Shown here: positions 1 to 9,569 of the stretch, one piece after another
Layout of the letters: every line of letters begins with the position of its first letter
How positions within the stretch are numbered: the first letter of the stretch is position 1
From: Norana najaformis
Taxonomy: Eukaryota > Annelida > Clitellata > Crassiclitellata > Hormogastridae
DNA length: 64,000 nucleotides
Direction of reading: 5' to 3'
NCBI GenBank assembly: GCA_964023275.1
Contig: OZ029920.1
Coordinates: 62,001 to 126,000 of the forward strand
Notes under the pieces: generated by a model
Told to the model about the DNA's origin: nothing
What the model saw: the letters and a program-made list of their open reading frames with translations, nothing else
Database searches by the model: none
Program-made: the position numbers and the translations under genes

Positions 1-3000
1 ACAAACTATACTTCCTTGGTGGTACGTGGAATATCAAGGTATGGCGCATTAGAAGTTGATTATTCGAAATGGTTATACCTAGGATCGGCGCTACACGAAT
101 GCTCGAGTAATGACTGAACAATAAGACAATGATTTCTATAAAATAATTATTATTACACTTACGTTCAGAATATTTGACTGTACAGAGGTTGAATACAATC
201 GACAGGATTGAGCCTAATCTAAACCCTAATACATTGATATTAACTAGATTCTACACAAATAGTTTCGTCATCTTCTTCGGTCGTCTCGTCGTCCATCTTC
301 GACTCTTTCCTTCTCCCGAGGAACCGTCCTCTCCGTCCGACTTGTTCTTCCCAACTGTCTGGAATGCTCGCTGTCCTGACTAATTTCTAGCCAGCGTCTC
401 TCAGCCTCTGAGCGTATCTCCTCTTGGCTGGCGAACCCCTCAGACCAACCCAGGATTCGAAATCCTTACCATATTTGGTTCTGTCTCTGAACGAATTAGC
501 ATATCACCCAGACTGTGCTATTTTGGATGAGCTAACCAGGCTTACTCGTTTCTGCCAATTATCCTTAACATCTCCTTTTAAGGGAATATCAGTTACATAT
601 GTGTCATCTTCCCCTGCATTGTCTTCCCGGCCTGTTGCGAGGCTGAGCCGTTCTAGCACCGGGCTATGACGTGTACAGCAACCCTTCCTCCACTTGCTAT
701 GCTGGATAACAGATTGACACATTCCAAGTTAGCGGCCAGCATCCACACGTTTGACTAAGAAGTCTGCCAACTTACTGAGTCACACTGGATTGCACAATGT
801 ACTGCATTTATATAGCGCATTTTCCAGCTCGGTCACAGTATTATGGTTCGATGTGTTAACAGCCATGGCAGCTGTAAGATGCCACTGAACACACTGCAGA
901 AGCCGCGATTTATACGTTACATAGTGAGGTGAGATGACTCGAACGCAGTTCTATGCTTTAAAACACCCACATCGCTACAGGTACATTTTCCCCGTAAATC
1001 GTTTCAAGTCCCAGGGGTACAGAGCTGCAGTTCTGAGTAGCCGAACACGCAGGCGGCAGGGACGTTTAGGCAGACAACCAAGTTTCTACCTGGATAGCAA
1101 TTTTCCGTGTCTCCCCCGATTTCCCTTTATCATTTGCCACCGGACTCACCCTGGTTTTCACCCGGGATGCACATCGATTTTGTTTAGCAGCAACCATGGA
1201 TTAAAGTTTTGAGCAGCATGACAGTGGCGCTATGGATGTCTTCCGATTGAATACAATATTTAGATAAGAAAAGGCAGTCGTGGATTGTGATATGCTGTGC
1301 CGCAAAGATTACGTTACTCATGCATACCTTTTTCATTAGATTTTTACAAATTATATAGGCCTCAATTTCATTCAATAGTTGTTTACAACTCCGCCACTGC
1401 CTTGTTTGGGGGGTAGTGCCAGTCCCAAGCCTGGATAGAGGAGGAGGGCGACGAAAACGGCCTTGGATGCCATAAGCTGTCGTTAAACTGCGGAACTAAC
1501 TAACTATTTGTTGTTTACCAAATATAAGCTTAACCGCACATATAACTGACTTGTAGGATAGGGTCGATGTTAACAGCTACTGTATGAGAGCCGTAAAATG
1601 ACAGTAAACACTGGGTAGACTTAAGCTTAAATGGTCGTTCCGTACCATCTCTCCCCGTATTATTCGTTCTCTCAAATGAAGATTCAGGATTGGCAGCTTC
1701 TTTATGGGGACAACGCTGTAAAGGTCTGCATTGATATCCGACTCTACATCTTCCGTGGTCGCCGGATGGGCAACAACTTCTTACTCTCTCGTGTCTAGCC
1801 ATTTGTGTGACTTTCTGTTACAAACACCTTACATCATACTGGTCCTTGCTTGCTTGCTAAGACAAGTAAGGAGATATACACGCTACTCGGGGTTAGTCAC
1901 CTAATATGATAAATATAGATCTGTCAACGTGTAATATCTTGTGGAAATTGTAATGATGATACAATGGCTCGTTGTTTCCACAACGATAATATGCAATGAT
2001 ATGTGATTGAATAAAAATAATCAAAGTCACTTGTTGAAAATCAATCAATATATTGCAATATCAAAGTCTTAGTTAATCCTTAATTAAGGCCAGCTTCTCA
2101 ACAAAGCCTATATACCTATAGTTCTAACCACCCAAAGGATTTGATGGCCATTTTTATCCCACGTATCTTGACTCATTGAAGAAGTCCGATAACAGTTTCG
2201 CCTTGTGACCTTTGTCTCTATGTCTCCACGAAGAATGAATGAATTGTCACTCACCAATTCTTGACGAAAGATTTCCCTCAGACAACCCTGTGACTTACTT
2301 TATGATTAGTGTAGCCTCTGAGAGGACTGCACGCAGTTGACGATTACTGTTACTAACCAGAAAAAGATTTTATTCGTATTCCCCAGGAACTGAATCTCAA
2401 ACACTGACGTTTGAAGGAGAATGAGCTTAATATAGGGCTCGAGAAAGCGATTTAAAGGTGTCTAAATAGACCACAATGAAGTTGATATTGTTATATTATT
2501 TAACGCTTAATGACATCTGGTGACTGCCTGGGCTGTTGACATCGACTTCACCGAGAAAGGATTGTATTTTATTTCTGTTTAACGACGCTGTGTCATAGCG
2601 ACGACGATAAGCGTCACCTTTTCATAATAGTAGTCTCATAACTTCTATAGCACCACTGTGATAATATTCATTGTTCAAAGCATCAGTCGATGGTGGCTGC
2701 TAAAGCAAAACCATTGTGTAAGCCAACTTCCAGGGTGAGTCTTGGTTGGAAATAACAAACAAGGAATCCATAGAAGACTCAGAAACAGCGTACAAGAAAA
2801 TGAGTCCAGGGAGAGATAAGTTTTTGGTCGAAATATACCAATCTTCGAACTGGTACCACCCGAATAAAGGCGGTGACGGAGTTACAACTGGGTTTATTCC
2901 ACGAGTTTAACGAATGTAGTTCTGGATTAAGGTGTGTGGTCGATTTATCGAGAGAGTACTTTCGATTTCAGATTTCCACGGAGATCCTACGATTATCTTT

Positions 3001-3488
3001 CGAAGCAGAATTCATTGACTGTGTTGATCGATAATTGCCAACTCAGAGACTTCGTATGAAAATTTAATCCTTAAGTTGCGATGCAATTTAAATATAACCT
3101 GATGTTTTATTTTTTTCAGTGCGATTTGAATTCGGTTTTGTTCTTCATTCGCCAACGCATTTAAACAATGTATTTGGAATTTAGTGATATTTTTGCATTT
3201 TCTACTCATTTCTCCCTTTATCTGTTGCTCACGCTCAGCTGAACTTCATTTCAAACATGACACTGAATTCCAACACCACCCGATTACGACAGTGGTATTA
3301 AAACCGTTAAAAGCTCGATTCTATTAATATTTGATCACGATTACACACCTGTAAATCATTTGTATTCAACGTTATATATGAATTACTTTTGCTGAGTCGC
3401 CGATATAACTTTGCAACTTTTGACTTAAAGGTAAAGTCGAAGTATTTAAGCAAATAATAATGCATCACGAGCTAGATATTGTTAATAA
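1..3488. other. Gene-poor flank with dispersed repeats
   Basis: No convincing gene is seen. Bases about 250-720 are richer in G+C than the surroundings and are open in several minus-strand stretches, but none matches a family I recognise. The rest holds dispersed modules: an M1-like unit near 825-895, tRNA-like GGCTCAG-type repeat sequence near 920-985, an M1b copy at 1387-1500 (minus), a repeat shared with 7180-7360 and 18140-18290 at about 1640-1800, and an M2/M1 pair at about 2447-2560 (plus). A segment near 3130-3175 is repeated in inverted orientation near 41820-41860. Confidence 0.5.
1387..1500 (-). repeat. Dispersed repeat module M1b
   Basis: About 110 bp. On the minus strand it reads from a TTTAACGACAGCTTATGG-like start, through GGC-rich sequence and a TCCTCCT run, to the conserved GGCAGTGGCGGAGTT end. 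The same unit recurs at 6201-6315, 7581-7690, 17461-17570, 19151-19264, 20715-20823, 41921-42025, 44287-44403, 54213-54326, 57721-57831, 60355-60456 and 60943-61050. No coding capacity or terminal inverted repeat is visible. Confidence 0.75.
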
Positions 3489-3491
3489 TAT

Positions 3492-3620
3492 CACTGGCCA
3501 ACAGAAAAAAATTTTTTTCTTGTTGCCTTCGGTTTTAGACCTGTTCTTGGGGTAATTTTGGGCGCTGATTCAGAAAATGTCATTGGATTGAGTGCATCAG
3601 GTCTAGTTTCTGAGATATCG
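3492..3620 (+). repeat. Left terminal inverted repeat of the transposon
   Basis: Begins CACTGGCCAACA. It matches the reverse complement of 6001-6116 in ordered blocks with small indels, the innermost block being CAGGTCTAGTTT followed by a GATAT-containing stretch. Confidence 0.85.
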
Positions 3621-3932
3621 TCGATTTTGTAAAGAAAACCCAGTCCACTCTTTAAACGATGTCTTTGACAAAACTAAAATGTCATAATAAGCTTTATTTA
3701 TGGCTAATTATAATTCTTGCTGATTCATATAATGCCTACATCCTTATAATGTAAAATCAGCATATCTTGCCGCGTGCTGAGATATTGCTGATTCAACGAA
3801 ATAACTATTCCGTAGCCTACAGCTTACTCAGCACTAAATTCATGGCCTCATTTAGAATTTATTTGTGCTTATACAGCGTTTCATGGTTTCGAACTATGTA
3901 AATAGATTATGCTGAAGTCAGCATTTATAGCC

Positions 3933-3940
3933 TATATAAA
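3933..3940 (+). promoter_or_regulatory. Putative TATA box of the transposase gene
   Basis: TATATAAA lies about 155 bp upstream of the transposase ATG, inside the left terminal region, with GC-richer sequence following at the expected transcription-start distance. Position and sequence fit a core promoter; no direct evidence of use. Confidence 0.45.
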
Positions 3941-4096
3941 CCGCCTCCTGAAAGCTAGAGCAGCCGCAGTCGTCTTAGGGCATATTAAGAGTTGGTCGCA
4001 AGAACAATCTGTGAATGTGAGCATTAAATAACTACACGTTCTTGCTATTTTTTAGGTTAGTCATTTAATTCCTCAGATGCGAACATCCTTAAGGTT

Positions 4097-5800
4097 ATGG
4101 CTACTTCCAGACGGAGCTGCATTAACCATCCAGACATATTCTGCTACATTTTTGGGGAATACACACTAAAAGCAAACAGGAAACCGATTTCTGAGTTTGT
4201 AAAAAGAGCATATGTAGGTTATTTTGGTGTCAAACTTGGAGATCAAGATAAGCAATGGGATCCTCATACAGTATGCAAAACTTGTATTGAACAATTGCGC
4301 CACTGGACAACTGGAAAGAGAAGCTGCCTGAAATTTGGTGTACCGATGGTTTGGAGGGAACAGATAAACCACTTGGACGACTGTTACTTTTGTATGGTTA
4401 ATATCATAGGCATCAATCGAAATAATCGTCACAAGTTGTCTTACCCTGATATACCTTCAGCCAGGAGACCTGTTCCGCATTCGGATATTGTACCAGTTCC
4501 ACCTTTTCGCGAACTACCTCAGCTCTCAGACGATGACACTTGCATTTCCAATATCGGACAAGATGACGAAAGTGAAAAAAGTGGGGGCAGTGACAGTGAT
4601 TTCCAATCAACTTCACACAGTGAACGTTTTGACCAAAAAGAGTTGAGTGATCTGATCAGGGACTTAAATCTTTCCAAAGAGTCCTCTGAATTGCTTGCGT
4701 CCAGACTAAAGGAAAAGAATGCACTTCAGCCTGGAACGAAAATTACAATTTATAGAAACAGAGAAAAGGATTTGCTGCCATTCTTTACCGAAGACAACAA
4801 CCTAGTATTCTGTAATGACATCAGCAACTTATTGAAGAAAATTGGTCTGTCGGATTACAGCCCAGATGAGTGGCGTCTTTTTATCGACAGTTCAAAACGT
4901 AGTCTGAAATGTGTGCTTTTAAATAACGGCAACAAATTTGGTTCTATTCCAATCGGTCAGTCCACCAGGATGAAAGAAGAGTACAATGCCATCTCTTTAG
5001 TACTGGAAAAGATAAAATACAAAGAACATCAATGGGTAATTTGTGTAGACTTGAAGATGGTAAATTTCCTCCTTGGTCAACAAAGTGGCTACACAAAGTA
5101 TCCCTGCTTTTTGTGTCTTTGGGACAGTAGAGCCAAGCATGAACATTGGACAAGAAAAGATTGGCCTTCGAGGAAAGACATGGTGGTTGGAGCTCAAAAT
5201 GTAATCAAGGAATCTTTGGTGGCACGAGATAGGATCATACTGCCACCACTACATATAAAGCTAGGCCTGATGAAACAATTTGTCAGGGCTTTGAATAAAG
5301 AAGGTTCATGCTTCGAATACATAGTACACAAGTTACCAGGAATTACAATGGAAAAATTGAAGGCTGGAATCTTCGATGGTCCACAGATCAGGCAACTTAT
5401 GAATGACCCACTTTTCATACTATCAATGAATGAAATCGAATCTTGTGCCTGGTCTTCCTTTGTTCTTGTAACTAAAACTTTTCTTGGCAACAAGAAGGCA
5501 GACAATTATGCACAACTAGTAGAGGATATGCTTCTTCATTTCAACAAGCTTGGCTGCAACATGAGCATTAAAGTCCATTATCTCCACAGTCACTTAGATC
5601 GCTTTCCAGAGAATCTTGGTGACTTCAGCGAAGAGCAAGGTGAAAGATTTCACCAAGACATCAAAACAATGGAAAATCGATATCAAGGAAGATGGGATGC
5701 ACACATGATGGCAGACTATTGCCGGAATATTATGCGCGATTGTTCCGGCAGATGCCACACTCGGAAATCGTACAAAAGGAGCTTCTTCGGTGTCGAATGA
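4097..5800 (+). CDS. Transposase-like protein of the CACTG-ended transposon
   Basis: An intact, intronless 567-residue ORF and the only gene of the element at 3492-6116. The N-terminus (residues 8-63) has cysteines at 8, 16, 60 and 63, resembling a zinc-binding DNA-recognition fold. A second Cys pair is at 96/99, and an acidic serine-rich linker spans 143-175. The C-terminal two thirds look like an RNase H-fold DDE domain. Candidate acidic residues are Asp264 (in LFIDSSKRS), Asp318 (in VICVDLK) and a Glu among 512-516 (SEEQGERFH). A CxxC...HxH insert (337, 340, 348, 350) sits between the second and third. Similar proteins are, from memory, widespread in arthropods, cnidarians and other invertebrates as unnamed predicted proteins. 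The ATG is the first in the frame. Position 19 is Phe where a paired Cys might be expected, so finger function is uncertain. Catalytic residues are inferred, not aligned. Confidence 0.8.
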   Translation: MATSRRSCINHPDIFCYIFGEYTLKANRKPISEFVKRAYVGYFGVKLGDQDKQWDPHTVCKTCIEQLRHWTTGKRSCLKFGVPMVWREQINHLDDCYFCMVNIIGINRNNRHKLSYPDIPSARRPVPHSDIVPVPPFRELPQLSDDDTCISNIGQDDESEKSGGSDSDFQSTSHSERFDQKELSDLIRDLNLSKESSELLASRLKEKNALQPGTKITIYRNREKDLLPFFTEDNNLVFCNDISNLLKKIGLSDYSPDEWRLFIDSSKRSLKCVLLNNGNKFGSIPIGQSTRMKEEYNAISLVLEKIKYKEHQWVICVDLKMVNFLLGQQSGYTKYPCFLCLWDSRAKHEHWTRKDWPSRKDMVVGAQNVIKESLVARDRIILPPLHIKLGLMKQFVRALNKEGSCFEYIVHKLPGITMEKLKAGIFDGPQIRQLMNDPLFILSMNEIESCAWSSFVLVTKTFLGNKKADNYAQLVEDMLLHFNKLGCNMSIKVHYLHSHLDRFPENLGDFSEEQGERFHQDIKTMENRYQGRWDAHMMADYCRNIMRDCSGRCHTRKSYKRSFFGVE

Positions 5801-5912
5801 CTTGAAATTTTTATAACAAACTTGTTCTGTTTGGTATCATATAAGTACAGTTTCAGGTACTACCATTTTCTTTTAAGTATTTGTATTATTATGTTTATTT
5901 AGTGTATCACAT

Positions 5913-5918
5913 AATAAA
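5913..5918 (+). other. Putative poly(A) signal of the transposase gene
   Basis: AATAAA about 113 bp after the transposase stop codon and inside the right terminal repeat boundary. Confidence 0.4.
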
Positions 5919-6000
5919 TTGAGCACTACATAATTATAGCTATAGCCTTATGTTTTATGGGCGAGCAGAGGCAAGGACTGATATATGGCATAATGTTCTA

Positions 6001-6116
6001 TATATCGAAAACTAGACCTGCTGTGAGAAAACTGGTGCCTTTTCTGGAATCAGCAGGTCAAATATACCCAGAAACAGTTCTAACATTTGAGGCAACAAAT
6101 TATGTGTTGGCCAGTG
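6001..6116 (-). repeat. Right terminal inverted repeat of the transposon
   Basis: Its reverse complement starts CACTGGCCAACACA and follows the left repeat in ordered blocks. It is flanked by the TAT duplication at 6117-6119. Confidence 0.85.
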
Positions 6117-9053
6117 TATTAGGTTAGGCTTAGACACCTTTAAATCACTTTTATTTAACGTTATATATAAATAACAGCGTTTGTTCGATTGATAAGAGAC
6201 AACTCCGCCACTGCCTTGTTTTGGAGTAGTGCCAGTCCCAAGCCTGGATAAAGGAGGAGGACGACGGCAACGGCCTTTGATGCCATAAGCTGTCGTTAAA
6301 TTGAGGAACTACTACGAATCGTTGCAGTTTAACTCCGCCACTGCCTTTAGTCGGGTAGAACCAGTCCGAAGCCTGGAAAAGGGGTGAATTAATGATCTTC
6401 GTTATGGCAGAGCTTCGTTAAACAGAAACTACGCACACATATCACCAATTACATTCTGTAACTGTCGTCAATGTTATATACGATCGACGAGAACGGCCCT
6501 GGCGGCCATAAGAAGTTGTTAAAAACCGGACATAAAGACTACTAGGAAAGGAACCTCATTGATTCACACAACGAATTTTCTCCAACCTCTGCTGCCTTTT
6601 AACTAAATTGAATAAATTTAAACGTAGAAATTCTATAGCGCCATTGTGATAATGGTCAAAATTTCAACTGATGGTTGCTGCTAAGCAACATCAATGTGCA
6701 TCCGAAATACGGGGTGAAGCCGGTCGTAAATGCTAAATGCAAATTGAAGCAGACACGAAAACAGACTACTTAAGTGAAAACTGGGTTACCTACCTAGACC
6801 CTCTGGCTCTCTCTAGCTGCGAACTTAAAGTACATGAAACTGCTCATGGGGAAAATACGTCTATATCTTTAGTCGCAGACAGTTTCAAGACGTGGTAAAG
6901 CCACCCCTTCTTTTGCAAATCGCGGCAGATATTGCCCACGGGGCTGAATTGAGTAATCCCGCTGGTACCTGAATAACAAGTTAAGCTAAACCTGGCACAT
7001 GCTGCAAGTAACGTCGTCGACGCGTGTGGTCTAACTGAGCACGAAAGGCACAGTGACTTTTCAAAAGACTTTCTTGTCCCAGGAACTTAGAGAACGACTG
7101 GCGTCTCAGATTAAAGGCGGTAGTTCAGAGTTACGAGATGTAGAATGGAGGTAAAAGTCCTTAGTAAAGAGGAGAACGACTATTACCGATAAATAACAAC
7201 CATGTTTAGAGCAAAAGCCATCCTTAGGGCGTTGCACACCCGACGACCATGGAAGAGGCAGAGTCGGATCCCGAGACTAAGTTTTACATCTTTGCCTCTC
7301 TTAAGGAGGCGGCCAATCCTGAATCTTTAGTGGAGAGAACGGACACTAGGGGCACGATGATACGGAACTATCGTTTTAGCCTACATCGAAATTATGTGTA
7401 GAGATGTGGGTGGCTCAGAGCATAGAAATGGGTTGCAGTCATTCATTCCACCAAGTTACCTTGAAATGGAACGGTCCCAGTTCGCGATCACTGCTCAGTG
7501 TTTAGCGACATATTGTGGCTGTCATGGCCGTTAATATTGACCTTATATACCACACACCTTTTTCCAACTAAACGGCGTTAGTAGTAGTTCCACTGTTTAA
7601 CGACAGCTTATGGCATCAAAGGCCGTTGCCGTCGGCCTCCTCCTTTATTCAGGCTTGGCACTACCCCCAAACAAGGCAGTGGCGGAGTTTAAACGGCGCT
7701 TGGACGAGAAAGAGTAATATATAATCCTGTAAAACACGATTAAAAGGTGTCTTAGCGTAATGCAGCGTGTTTAGCAACATGATACACGGCTGCCACAGCC
7801 ATTGACATTGGCCATAATTTATCTAAGCATAATTCATTAGCGGATATGGGCTCCCGTGTCATTCACCTCTTTAAACAAATAAAATATATAAAAAGACGAT
7901 TACTGTAAGGTAGACTTTAGGTTACGTTTAGCGATTCAACGCATAAGCTTCGCTTTCTTTACGTTATTAATGGCTAATTTCTTCAATCACTAGTGAAAGA
8001 TTAGACTATAAATATAGAGCTACATCGATTTCAACGGACTGACAGCCATAGTTCATTAAATGCTCGATTCTATTAATAATCCTAGCTTACACTTAGACAC
8101 CTTTAAATAACTTTTTATGAACGTCATGTATAACTAATTTTCGTTTTATCGTCACTTGTCTCTGCTATTTGGTCGCCCGAGTGGTCTTTGTTCGAAACCT
8201 GGATAAGAAGGATGGGAAAAGGAATCAACTTCGACAACGACAGTCACATCGTCTCCAGTTTTGGTTTGGGAATTCTGGTTCCGTCCTGAATTAGTTTGCT
8301 GTTTTTTCCACTCAATCAGTATAAAGTTGAGGATGAACAAAAAACAGACGGGAAGTTACTTCCCATGATGCAAAGGGAAATAGATAATTGGTGTAAGGGT
8401 TAAAACCCATGACATCAAAGTCATCATTCACCAGAGATGTAGGAATGGTGTCTATTAGACAACTTTTGTTAGATGAGGAAAAGATAAAGTTTTCGAACCT
8501 CTGCTTTGATGCTGTTGTGAAACAAGAGACATGTCCTGTCACGTTTCTTTAACCTAATTTTCAGTTATTCGTAATCCCTTATACTAGCGTCACGGTCCTA
8601 GATCTTCTTATAATCTTTGGCAAGGGACAACGCCGCCCACCTCCATATCAAAAACAATCGTCATTTCGTTTTAGATTACATACACAGGGACCTTGAATGG
8701 TGTGGCGCCCACTGAAACGGGCTGTGCTGGTGAAGGATCTCACCTGATTTGACACGTAAGCGGGGTCAAAGTCATACTACCGCAATTGAAAAACGTATGC
8801 ATTTACATTTTAAATTCTGTATTATATTCTTCTCTTTCAAATAACAAGATTTATCACATAAATATGTACAGTTTCTAGCTTAACCGATCTTACTTCACCA
8901 CCTCGACAACGAACTACAATGAACTGACCTAAATCAGGGCCGTTTGACGTCGACCCCACTTTAAGTTACAAGGAACGTTTGAAGAAACTGAAATCAACAC
9001 TTGTACGAAACGAAAAAGCGGAATATATAACTTCTGAAGAAGCGGTTTAAAGG
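6117..9053. repeat. Repeat mosaic between transposon and duplication A
   Basis: No gene seen. It holds the resumed M2 copy (about 6125-6175, minus), M1b at 6201-6315 and a variant at 6331-6434 (both minus), an M1 piece near 6480-6530, a copy of the 1640-1800 repeat at about 7180-7360 (minus), a tRNA-like GGTGGCTCAG repeat at about 7403-7545, M1b at 7581-7690 (plus), an M2 copy near 8090-8135 and a member of the GGACTAGCACGGTCC SINE-like family at about 8680-8820. The 62-codon ORFs here are shadows. Confidence 0.6.
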
Positions 9054-9569
9054 TGTCTAAAATCGTAGAATAATATCTTTAGTAGTACTGAGTGTAAGAA
9101 GCACCGTCGACGGCAGTTCAGAGAATGAATTTAATATATAAAGTTCTTATTAAAGACTGTCTGCAATATTTTAAAGAATGTCTGATTATTTCTTTAAATA
9201 TTGGTATATATAAAATCGCAGCTTCTTAATTTCCAACATATCATATAAGATTTTAGATGTTACAGAGTATCGCCATCTAGGGAATTATGAAGAACATAAG
9301 CGAAGAACATAAGCATGTGTTGCTGGTGCCTTCCAATCGAACTTCGTAATTAATAATAATTTGCACTTTAAAACGTGTCAAAAGATAACGGGTCGAAGAC
9401 TTGCGAACACTAAATGCGACACATGATGTTATTTGATTAACTACAAACAAACAGCCGAAGCATTAGACTATTTAGCCGTAAATCTTCCGATATACGTGGC
9501 CTATGGTGAGCTTGTCTTCAATCAATATATGTGTTGTACATTTGATTTTCTGTTATCCGAGATGCTTGT

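Larger units (their letters stand above)
3492..6116 (+). mobile_element. Complete CACTG-ended DNA transposon (EnSpm/CACTA-like?)
   Basis: The 2625-bp element starts CACTGGCCAACA and ends with its inverse TGTTGGCCAGTG. Imperfect terminal inverted repeats of about 129 bp (3492-3620) and 116 bp (6001-6116) share blocks such as CTGATTC-AGAAAA and CAGGTCTAGTTT. The bases on each side are TAT (3489-3491 and 6117-6119), a 3-bp target-site duplication. Inside is a TATA box, one intronless 567-codon ORF and a poly(A) signal. CACT(A/G) ends with a 3-bp duplication are the hallmark of EnSpm/CACTA elements, so that assignment is inferred from the ends and not from a transposase alignment. It is inserted in a dispersed M2-type repeat whose right half resumes at 6117. 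The intact ORF and ends suggest recent activity. Confidence 0.85.
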
